From positions 1 to 6,756 of the forward strand of contig WQRN01000068.1 in NCBI GenBank assembly GCA_009786715.1: a DNA stretch of 6,756 nucleotides, in the 5' to 3' direction. Position 1 is the stretch's first letter. Every line of letters begins with the position of its first letter. This document shows positions 1 through 5,732 of this stretch, in pieces. This DNA comes from Treponema sp. (GTDB lineage Bacteria > Spirochaetota > Spirochaetia > Treponematales > Breznakiellaceae). The notes beneath the pieces are model-generated. The model saw nothing but the letters and a program-made list of their open reading frames with translations. It did no database searches and was not told the origin of the DNA. The translations under genes were made by a program, and so were the position numbers.

Positions 1-11
1 GTCTTCATCAT
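1..11 (-). CDS. Start of an unidentified gene, cut by the left edge
   Basis: Reading leftward on the minus strand, two consecutive ATG codons (9-11 and 6-8) follow a strong ribosome site with ideal spacing, giving Met-Met-Lys before the window ends. The start lies 15 bases beyond the stop of the homocysteine S-methyltransferase gene, with no terminator between, so the two are very likely co-transcribed. The product cannot be named from three codons. Because the upstream gene is a stand-alone methionine-synthase domain, a corrinoid protein, a methyl donor module or a methylenetetrahydrofolate reductase would be natural partners, but that is inference only. Confidence 0.6.
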
Positions 12-17
12 AATATG

Positions 18-24
18 TCTCCTT
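18..24 (-). promoter_or_regulatory. Ribosome binding site of the left-edge gene
   Basis: The minus strand reads AAGGAGA, a near-full match to the anti-Shine-Dalgarno sequence, 6 bases before the ATG at 9-11. It begins right after the stop codon of the preceding gene, and it is the main evidence that a further gene starts at the left edge. Confidence 0.7.
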
Positions 25-26
25 AT

Positions 27-914
27 TTATTTTGATAACGCTTCTTTCATCGACATGATGTGCGCAGGCGTTGTTCCGCAGCAGCCGCCGATAATGTTTG
101 CTCCTGCGGCGGCGAGTTTCGGCGCGAGAGCCGCCATGTCCTGCGGCGATTCGGGGAACACAACTTCGCCTGCGACATTTTTGGGTAGCCCGGCGTTTGC
201 GTGAACAAGAATTGGAATATTTTTGTTAACGGCGCGCATCTGGCTAACGATTTCGATCATACGCTCGATTCCGTTGCCGCAGTTCGCGCCGACAACATCC
301 GCGCCGGCTGCGATTACCGCGTTCATCGCGGCGATGGGATCGACGCCCATCATTGTCCTGTATTCGCCCTGCACGGTTTTTTCAAATGTAAATGTGCAGA
401 TAACTTCCAGTTTTGTATTTTCTTTAACGGCTTTTACAGCCTGACACGCTTCTTCGATATCGCTCATTGTTTCGATGCAAGCGGCGTCAGCTCCGCCTTT
501 TTCAAACGCGACAGCCTGAGTTTTAAACGCTTCGTAAAGTTCTTCTTCTGTTACTTCTTCGGTAACAAGCATTTTGCCTGTCGGGCCGATTGAAGCGATT
601 ACCCATTTGCTGTCGCCTGCCGCCTGCCGGGAAATTTTAGCGGCAGCCTCGTTAATTTCCGCCGCTCTGTCGGCAAGCCCGTAATGGGCAAGTTTGAAAC
701 TGCTGCCGCCGAAGCTGTCGGTCTCTACCATGTCGGCTCCGGCTTCGATATAGCTCTTTGCCACATCCAAAACGTCGGACGGCCTGTCGATGCACCATAA
801 TTCGGGACATTCGCCCGGTTTTAATCCTTTAATATGTAAAAAAGTCCCCCAAGCGCCGTCTGATATCAATGTTTTACCAGATTTAAGCGCTTCCGTGATT
901 TTTTGTCTTGCCAT
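27..914 (-). CDS. Stand-alone homocysteine S-methyltransferase domain protein
   Basis: This 295-residue protein corresponds to the N-terminal homocysteine-binding barrel of cobalamin-dependent methionine synthase and to the betaine/S-methylmethionine-homocysteine methyltransferase family. Visible signatures are the opening SDGAWGT at about 18-24, the VETDSFGG segment at about 63-70, and the three zinc ligands expected of the family: Cys212 in GANCG and Cys278-Cys279 in GGCCGT. The zinc would activate homocysteine thiolate to accept a methyl group, giving methionine in the cytoplasm. The folate, cobalamin and reactivation domains of full MetH are absent, so either separate proteins supply the methyl group or the methyl donor differs. 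The start is supported by a GAGGGAG site (921-927) spaced 6 bases from ATG. A probable operon partner begins 15 bases downstream. In the VETDSFGG motif many relatives have Asn where Asp66 sits here. The donor and exact substrate are uncertain; the family call is secure. Confidence 0.9.
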   Translation of the reverse strand: MARQKITEALKSGKTLISDGAWGTFLHIKGLKPGECPELWCIDRPSDVLDVAKSYIEAGADMVETDSFGGSSFKLAHYGLADRAAEINEAAAKISRQAAGDSKWVIASIGPTGKMLVTEEVTEEELYEAFKTQAVAFEKGGADAACIETMSDIEEACQAVKAVKENTKLEVICTFTFEKTVQGEYRTMMGVDPIAAMNAVIAAGADVVGANCGNGIERMIEIVSQMRAVNKNIPILVHANAGLPKNVAGEVVFPESPQDMAALAPKLAAAGANIIGGCCGTTPAHIMSMKEALSK

Positions 915-942
915 TTTATACTCCCTCGAAAAAAGATAGATT

Positions 943-971
943 ATTATGTATCATAATTACATAAAAATCAA
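943..971 (-). promoter_or_regulatory. Promoter of the homocysteine S-methyltransferase gene
   Basis: On the minus strand a -35 box TTGATT (966-971) and a -10 box CATAAT (943-948) are separated by exactly 17 bases. Transcription would begin near 936, leaving a leader of about 20 bases that contains the GAGGGAG ribosome site. Each box matches the sigma70/SigA consensus at four or five of six positions. No comparably good promoter was seen for the divergent plus-strand gene. Confidence 0.55.
944..964. promoter_or_regulatory. Inverted repeat, candidate operator
   Basis: A perfect 7-base inverted repeat, TTATGTA - 7 bases - TACATAA, sits in the divergent gap. It covers most of the -10 box and much of the spacer of the minus-strand promoter. 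A second, overlapping inverted repeat, ATTATG - TAT - CATAAT (943-957), shares its left half. A 21-bp symmetric site of this geometry is typical of a dimeric regulator, and its position would suit repression of the methyltransferase gene and possibly control of both directions. The sequence is AT-rich, so chance is not excluded, and the regulator is unknown. Confidence 0.4.
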
Positions 972-987
972 TAAATAGAAGGCGTAA

Positions 988-1557
988 ATGGGATACGATG
1001 ATGCAATAGACCTTGCCTCGCAGCGTCTTTCGCAATTAAAACCTGAAGATGTTTGCGAAGCTTGCGGCGCGCGTTACGAAAACGGAGAGTATATATTACC
1101 GTGGCTTAACAAAGAAAGATCTCTTTCAAGCGCTTCTGTTACCCAAAAAATATTATGGCTTCATTATCTGACAGCGAACGGCGCAAAAAAAATGTCAGGG
1201 CAGCTCATTGCGTACAGGGAAGTAGCTCCTGCTCTTTTTTACGAGCCGAACTTTTACAAGAGAGCTGTTAAACCTTTGGTTGGATGTTTTGAAAAAGAGA
1301 CAAAAAAATTGATCGAGATTGGCACGGCGCTTGGCGGACAGATTGCCTCTCACGGCGACGCGTCTGTTACGATAAACGCGCTTCCGTACCTTCCGCTAAC
1401 TTTTATTATATGGAAAGGAGATGACGAGTTTCCTTCGGACGGAAACATACTTTTTGACAAAACGGCAAAGACATGGTTTGCGCCCGAAGATCTCGCGGTC
1501 TTGGCAAGCGCGGCGGTTTATGATTTAATTGGCATATACAAGGAAAAAAATATTTGA
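988..1557 (+). CDS. DUF3786 family protein
   Basis: This is a 189-residue soluble protein of unknown function. It resembles the DUF3786 family in its overall pattern: a central 'LHYL...SGQLIAYREV' region (about 58-79), a 'PLVGCF' segment near 96-101, and a C-terminal block with LPYLPLTFIIW, a DDEFP motif (about 145-149) and LFD (155-157). It has a CEAC pair (Cys23, Cys26) near the N-terminus and a further Cys100; whether these bind metal is unknown. No membrane segment or signal peptide is seen. The ATG at 988 is preceded by AGAAGG (977-982) at 5 bases, and 189 residues is close to the usual size of single-domain members. It heads a two-gene unit with a probable metal transporter whose start overlaps its stop codon. 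As I recall, some relatives are fused to or encoded near iron-sulfur or corrinoid C1-metabolism proteins, so a link to metal or corrinoid chemistry is possible but unproven. Confidence 0.75.
   Translation: MGYDDAIDLASQRLSQLKPEDVCEACGARYENGEYILPWLNKERSLSSASVTQKILWLHYLTANGAKKMSGQLIAYREVAPALFYEPNFYKRAVKPLVGCFEKETKKLIEIGTALGGQIASHGDASVTINALPYLPLTFIIWKGDDEFPSDGNILFDKTAKTWFAPEDLAVLASAAVYDLIGIYKEKNI
1540..1544 (+). promoter_or_regulatory. Ribosome binding site that favours a TTG start
   Basis: AAGGA lies inside the last codons of the DUF3786 gene. It is 9 bases before a TTG at 1554 but 15 bases before the in-frame ATG at 1560. The better spacing points to TTG, whose bases overlap the upstream TGA stop in TTGA, as expected for translational coupling. 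Confidence 0.5.
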
Positions 1558-2255
1558 TTATGGAATCGGGAATTTTATTAGGCACGGCGGTTTCAATCGC
1601 GGTGATTCATACTCTTATCGGAGTTGATCATTATGTGCCATTTATCGCGCTAAGCAAGGCAAACAATTGGACGCTTAGAAAAACTGTATATGTTGTGCTA
1701 TTATGCGGATTCGGACACGTTCTGGGCTCCGTTATTCTGGGCTTTGCCGGAGTCGCGCTGTCCGCAGGAATAACATCGTTAGTTGACATTGAAGATAAAC
1801 GCGGAACAATCGCCACTTATGTATTAATCGCATTCGGATTGATTTATACCATCTACGGAATAAAAAAAGCATTAAAAAATAAAACTCATACCCACATAGG
1901 ACAAGACGGGCAGACTATCATTCACGCGCACACGCACGATGAATCGGAACATCAGCATAATTCTAAAAAACAGGGAAATGTATTTTGGGGTTTATTTATT
2001 TTCTTTATACTGGGCCCCTGCGAGCCGTTGATTCCGCTTTTAATGTACCCTGCCGCGACAATGAATATCTTTACGCTTGTTTTGGTAACAGTAAGTTTTT
2101 CTGTTGTTACAATCAGCGTTATGCTTTTAATGACGCTTCTTGGCATTAAAGGTTTTCAACTTTTAAAAATTAATAAACTGGAAAGATACGCGCACGCCCT
2201 CGCCGGTTCTGCGATTCTTTTATGCGGATTATCAGTTTTACTTTTACCGATATAA
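1554..2255 (+). CDS. Membrane metal transporter, UreH-like/NicO type (probable nickel or cobalt)
   Basis: This 233-residue integral membrane protein has about six hydrophobic segments, near residues 4-20, 43-70, 86-104, 143-165, 170-195 and 212-232. The first carries HTLIGVDH (His19, Asp25, His26), a histidine/aspartate motif like those of nickel/cobalt transporters and UreH-like membrane domains, though with five rather than four residues between His and Asp-His. GFGHVLGS at about 52-59 and GPCEPLIPL at about 154-162 are further family-like motifs. A polar loop at about 109-137 contains seven histidines in alternating HTH/HAHTH patterns, suited to holding a divalent metal ion. I infer transport of nickel or cobalt; direction (uptake or efflux) cannot be told, and TauE/SafE-like or DsbD-like membrane proteins are distant alternatives. 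Translation probably starts at TTG 1554, coupled to the DUF3786 stop; ATG 1560 would remove only two residues. The gene ends 1 base from the convergent histidine kinase gene. Confidence 0.75.
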   Translation: MIMESGILLGTAVSIAVIHTLIGVDHYVPFIALSKANNWTLRKTVYVVLLCGFGHVLGSVILGFAGVALSAGITSLVDIEDKRGTIATYVLIAFGLIYTIYGIKKALKNKTHTHIGQDGQTIIHAHTHDESEHQHNSKKQGNVFWGLFIFFILGPCEPLIPLLMYPAATMNIFTLVLVTVSFSVVTISVMLLMTLLGIKGFQLLKINKLERYAHALAGSAILLCGLSVLLLPI

Positions 2256-2256
2256 T

Positions 2257-4590
2257 TTATTGTTGCAACAGATTTAACTGTTTTTCGATGTAATAGCATT
2301 TTAACATATCAATCACATCTTTTAAATTCATCGGCTTTCCAATATGCGCGTTCATGCCTGAATCAAGACATTTTTGAACGTCTTCTTTAAAAACGTTAGC
2401 TGTCATCGCAATTATGGAAATCTTTTTTCCTTGTGGAATATCCAAACTGCGGATGATACGCGTCGCTTCAAGGCCGTCCATCTGAGGCATTTGCATATCC
2501 ATTAAAATAATATCGTACCGATCGGGATTACTCTTGAACATATTAACAGCTTCCGCGCCGTTTTTCGCGCAGTCAATTTCAACTTCAAACGGTTCTAAAA
2601 GAGTAATTACAATTTCGCGGTTTATTTCCATATCTTCTGCCATCAAAATACAACAGCCTTTTAATGAATCTTTAATATCGCCTGTTATTTCTTCGTCTAA
2701 CAAAAGCGGCTCGTCTATTTGCGCGTTATCATCGCATCGTCTTAACAGAACGGTAAAAATAAAAGTGGAACCTTTATCAACTTCAGATTCGCACCATATT
2801 TTTCCGTTCATTAATCCGAGGATACGTTTGCAAATCGCGAGCCCAAGCCCCGTACCGCCGAATTTCCGCGAGATACTGCTCTCGGCTTGTTCGAACGTAG
2901 AGAAAAGTTTTTCTTGCTGTTCTTTATTGATTCCGATTCCGGTGTCTTTCACTTCAACTTTAATTCTATATCCGCCGTTTTCTTCGCCGTCAAAATGCGC
3001 TTTGAGCGAGATCGATCCTTCTTCAGGCGTAAACTTTACCGCGTTAATTAAAAGATTTGTGATTACCTGAATGATCCTCTGCTCATCGCCGGAAAGCGAT
3101 TTTGGAATTTCAGAATCAATATACAGTGAAAAATGCTGCTTTTTTTCTTCCAGCCTGAAATTTGTCATGCTAATCGCTTTGTGCATCATATTCTCAAAAC
3201 TAAAAACCGAGTTGTAGAGATCAAATCTTCCGGATTCAATTTTAGACATATCAAGAACATCATTTATAACGCCCAAAAGATGATTCGAAGCGCCTTCGAT
3301 TTTATCGAACGCGTAATTTTTCTTTTCCAATGCCGCTGCGGATTTACCAATTTGCGTCATGCCGATGATCGCGTTCATAGGAGTGCGCATTTCATGGCTC
3401 ATGTTGGAAAGGAAATTACCCTTCGCCTTGCTTGCCGCTTGAGCTTCTTCAAGCGATTTTTCAAGCGCGGAGGCGGTTGAGCAAATACCCAAAGTCAAAT
3501 CATTGCGAAGCATCGCATGAGCGATTAAAAGGCTTCCCGATCGCAGTATCGATTCTTCGCTTTCAGTAAACACTCTTTCGTGGTGGCAGTCATCAAAACC
3601 GACAAACCCCCAAAAAAGGTCTTTAAGGAAAACAGGCACAACCAATATTGATAATATTTTCTGAGGCGTTAACCGCGCTTTTATACGATCGTCTAAATCG
3701 TAAACCATGCTGTTAATACAATTCCCGCTTGAAAGCGTTTCTTCCCAACCGGGAAGATTATCCTCGTAACAAACATTTTTAGTATAACTGCTATCCTGCA
3801 AAGGCTCACCGGCATCCGACCATTCATAAAGCTGCGAACAGTGCAATTTACCGTTATCTGAATAATTTCTGAAAATATAAACGCGATCGGCATTAGCGGC
3901 CTTACTGAGCATACCAAGACTGCGCAGTAAAACATTTTCAAACTCGCCGGCTTCGGATTGAAGCAGAAGGGACGCGGCGTTGTTTACAGTATTTAGAAGC
4001 GAATTTTTTAAATTGTTTTCTTCTTGTATCTTGCATACCTGTTCATTCCGGCATATCGCGTTTACCATCATTAAACTGATGGAACGAAGGATGCTTAACT
4101 CGTCGTCGGCAAGAGTCCGCTCTTCGATGCAATCATCAAAACTTACCCATCCCCAGAAAGAATCCTGCATATAAACAGGAACAGCAAAAACGGATTTCAT
4201 GCCGTGAATCTTAAGCCTGTCCTGTTCTTCCTGACTCAGATCGCTTAAAGGGCCGTTTACACACTCGCCGTTTGAAAATTTCGATTCCCACTGAGGAATA
4301 TCAGAATACGGATAAACCGCTTTATTCTCGACAGGGTTTAGCCTGCGCCCTGTGTCATTCTGCCATTCAAAACGCATCGCATAATGGAGAACGCCGTCTC
4401 TCACTTCGTTCTGCCAAATGTAGCCGCGGTCAAAATCGAGGCAATGGGCGATAATGCTCATGCCTTCCAGAACGCTGGCTTCGAAAGTTTCGTCCTCCAT
4501 GGCGGCTAACAAAATGCGCGCGGTGGTATTTACAGCATGAAAGAGGCGGTGAAGATTTTTTTCTCTTTGTTCTTTAATAATATCAACCAT
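2257..4590 (-). CDS. Soluble hybrid histidine kinase, GAF-GAF-HisKA-HATPase-REC
   Basis: This 777-residue cytoplasmic sensor kinase has no membrane segment. Two related GAF domains (about 16-185 and 197-366) are followed by a short helical linker (about 368-392). The dimerisation domain holds phospho-acceptor His399 in NMSHEMRTP. The ATP-binding domain shows the N box (Asn512/Asn516 in NLLINAVKF), the DTGIGI box from Asp549 and GGTGLGLAI at 578-586. A C-terminal receiver domain has acidic Glu652-Asp653, phospho-acceptor Asp698 in LMDMQMP, Thr730 and Lys752 in GKP. All catalytic residues are present, so kinase activity and internal His-to-Asp transfer are expected. No Hpt or output domain is attached, and no response regulator or Hpt gene is in the window. 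The ligand is unknown. The gene starts 3 bases after the sugar kinase stop; the only purine-rich site, GGAAGGG (4605-4611), is 14 bases away, so translation probably relies on coupling. Homology of the first residues to the second GAF copy supports this start. Confidence 0.93.
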   Translation of the reverse strand: MVDIIKEQREKNLHRLFHAVNTTARILLAAMEDETFEASVLEGMSIIAHCLDFDRGYIWQNEVRDGVLHYAMRFEWQNDTGRRLNPVENKAVYPYSDIPQWESKFSNGECVNGPLSDLSQEEQDRLKIHGMKSVFAVPVYMQDSFWGWVSFDDCIEERTLADDELSILRSISLMMVNAICRNEQVCKIQEENNLKNSLLNTVNNAASLLLQSEAGEFENVLLRSLGMLSKAANADRVYIFRNYSDNGKLHCSQLYEWSDAGEPLQDSSYTKNVCYEDNLPGWEETLSSGNCINSMVYDLDDRIKARLTPQKILSILVVPVFLKDLFWGFVGFDDCHHERVFTESEESILRSGSLLIAHAMLRNDLTLGICSTASALEKSLEEAQAASKAKGNFLSNMSHEMRTPMNAIIGMTQIGKSAAALEKKNYAFDKIEGASNHLLGVINDVLDMSKIESGRFDLYNSVFSFENMMHKAISMTNFRLEEKKQHFSLYIDSEIPKSLSGDEQRIIQVITNLLINAVKFTPEEGSISLKAHFDGEENGGYRIKVEVKDTGIGINKEQQEKLFSTFEQAESSISRKFGGTGLGLAICKRILGLMNGKIWCESEVDKGSTFIFTVLLRRCDDNAQIDEPLLLDEEITGDIKDSLKGCCILMAEDMEINREIVITLLEPFEVEIDCAKNGAEAVNMFKSNPDRYDIILMDMQMPQMDGLEATRIIRSLDIPQGKKISIIAMTANVFKEDVQKCLDSGMNAHIGKPMNLKDVIDMLKCYYIEKQLNLLQQ

Positions 4591-4593
4591 CTT

Positions 4594-5613
4594 TTACCGT
4601 TGTACCCTTCCAGACGCATTGCCTGCCGCAAGTTTTTTAACCTCATCCGCCGAAACAAGATTGAAGTCGCCTTCGATTGTATGCTTAAGACAGCTTGCCG
4701 CGACGGCAAACTCCAACCCCTCCTGAGAAGGCATCCCCTGAAGGTTCGCATAAATAAACCCCGCGCTGAAACTGTCACCGCCGCCGACTCTGTCTACTAT
4801 ATGAACAGCGTATTTTTTAGAAAAGTAATAATCGTTTCCGGTATATAACATTGCCGCCCAATTATTATCGTTAGCTGAAACCGATTCCCTTAACGTAATC
4901 GCAGTCTGTTTAAAACCGAATTTTTTAATAAGCGCGGCGGCGACTTCCTTGTAGCCTTCATGGTTGATTTTACCGGTTGTTACATCGCTGCCGGATGCCT
5001 TTATGCCGAAAACATCGGCGGCATCTTCCTCGTTCGCGACGCAAATATCAACATACTTCATTAAACCGGACATCACCTCTCCGGCTTTTTCGCGCGTCCA
5101 AAGATTCGCCCTGTAATTAATGTCGCAGGAAACTGTAATACCCTTGCCTTTCGCCGCCTTGCACGCAGCCATGCAAATTTCCGCCGCGCTGTCCGAAAGC
5201 GCAGGAGTGATCCCCGTAAAATGGAACCAGTCCGCTCCGGTTAAAATTTTATCCCAATCAAAATCGGCAGGCACAGCTTGCGCAATCGCCGAGTGGGCGC
5301 GATCATAAATCACCTTGGACGGACGCTGGGACGCGCCTTTTTCAAGGAAATAAATCCCTACTCTATCGCCGCCGCGAATTATAGATGAAGTATCCACGCC
5401 GAACTCTCTTAATTTGTTAACCGCTCCCTGTCCAATTTCATGTTTTGGAAGTTTTGTTACAAAAGCGGCATCCATACCGAAACCGGCAAGTGAAACAGCG
5501 ACATTTGCCTCTCCGCCGCCGTAAATCGCGCCGTAGGAAACGGCTTGAGTAAACCTCAAATACCCTTCAGGCGCGAGACGAAGCATTATTTCACCGAATG
5601 TTACAACTTTCAT
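4594..5613 (-). CDS. kdgK: PfkB-family sugar kinase, probable 2-keto-3-deoxygluconate kinase
   Basis: This 339-residue cytoplasmic kinase has both PfkB signatures: the N-terminal glycine-rich sugar-binding region GGGEANVAVSLAGFG (about 32-46) and the C-terminal DRVGGGDSFSAGF (about 274-286), with catalytic base Asp280. KDG-kinase-like features are the FGEIMLRLAPEG opening, Tyr103 and Arg105 in VIYDRAHSA, and DINYRANLW with Arg168; similar Tyr/Arg positions contact the sugar acid in characterised KDG kinases. The expected reaction is ATP plus 2-keto-3-deoxygluconate to the 6-phosphate, feeding an aldolase that gives pyruvate and glyceraldehyde-3-phosphate in uronate or Entner-Doudoroff breakdown. 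The partner aldolase and dehydratases are not in the window. Length is normal for the family. ATG 5611-5613 follows GGGAGAA (5617-5623) at good spacing and a good promoter. A fructokinase or other PfkB specificity cannot be excluded. It is the first gene of a probable operon with the histidine kinase. Confidence 0.85.
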   Translation of the reverse strand: MKVVTFGEIMLRLAPEGYLRFTQAVSYGAIYGGGEANVAVSLAGFGMDAAFVTKLPKHEIGQGAVNKLREFGVDTSSIIRGGDRVGIYFLEKGASQRPSKVIYDRAHSAIAQAVPADFDWDKILTGADWFHFTGITPALSDSAAEICMAACKAAKGKGITVSCDINYRANLWTREKAGEVMSGLMKYVDICVANEEDAADVFGIKASGSDVTTGKINHEGYKEVAAALIKKFGFKQTAITLRESVSANDNNWAAMLYTGNDYYFSKKYAVHIVDRVGGGDSFSAGFIYANLQGMPSQEGLEFAVAASCLKHTIEGDFNLVSADEVKKLAAGNASGRVQR

Positions 5614-5633
5614 GTGTTCTCCCAGGCACAGAA

Positions 5634-5662
5634 ATTATACAATATATCGGATTTTTAAGCAA
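5634..5662 (-). promoter_or_regulatory. Promoter of the sugar kinase / histidine kinase unit
   Basis: On the minus strand a -35 box TTGCTT (5657-5662) and a perfect -10 box TATAAT (5634-5639) are separated by 17 bases. Transcription would start near 5627, just ahead of the GGGAGAA ribosome site, giving a short leader of about 14 bases. Confidence 0.7.
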
Positions 5663-5672
5663 TTTATATCTG

Positions 5673-5701
5673 TTGATAACTCTCTGCCGCCCTTGTATAA
5701 T
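5673..5701 (+). promoter_or_regulatory. Promoter of the HAD phosphatase gene
   Basis: TTGATA (5673-5678) and a perfect TATAAT (5696-5701) are separated by exactly 17 bases, a near-consensus sigma70/SigA promoter. Transcription should begin at about 5708-5709. The -35 boxes of this and the divergent sugar kinase promoter are only 10 bases apart, so polymerase binding at the two may interfere. Confidence 0.8.
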
Positions 5702-5732
5702 TTTCAATATGAGAAGACATTACGAGCCTAAA

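Noticed and set aside
201..593. Plus-strand open frame of 130 codons opposite the methyltransferase gene
   Set aside because: It lies wholly antisense to a well-supported gene with clear family motifs, its product is rich in Phe/Cys/His without recognisable domains, and no ribosome site or promoter was seen.
915..987. Plus-strand promoter for the DUF3786 gene
   Set aside because: CATAAT at 952-957 could be a -10 box, but the matching -35 position is a run of A. No convincing promoter could be assigned although one is expected here.
915..987. Riboswitch (cobalamin, SAM or nickel/cobalt type) in the divergent gap
   Set aside because: The gap is only 73 bases and AT-rich, too short for these riboswitches on either strand, and none of their conserved core motifs was seen.
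2261..2285. Perfect palindrome TGTTGCAACA and weak AACAG/CTGTT stem as an intrinsic terminator for the transporter unit
   Set aside because: The palindrome has no loop and the other stem is only 5 bp with few G/C pairs; both lie in the coding end of the kinase. Not strong enough to annotate as a terminator.
2534..3070. Plus-strand open frame of 178 codons opposite the histidine kinase ATP-binding and receiver region
   Set aside because: It is antisense to the conserved catalytic motifs of the kinase. Its Ser/Ile/Pro-rich product looks like a complementary-strand artefact, with no start signals.
3133..3480. Plus-strand open frame of 115 codons opposite the kinase dimerisation domain
   Set aside because: It overlaps the His399 region in antisense and has no recognisable domain or ribosome site; treated as a shadow frame.
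4530..4848. Overlapping open frames on both strands across the kdgK/histidine kinase junction
   Set aside because: Both are in frames other than the two real genes and their Arg/Lys-rich products show no family features.
5598..5732. N-terminal extension of the HAD phosphatase from the codon at 5598
   Set aside because: A near-consensus promoter sits inside this stretch, the encoded residues are not HAD-like, and the frame would overlap the start of the divergent sugar kinase gene.
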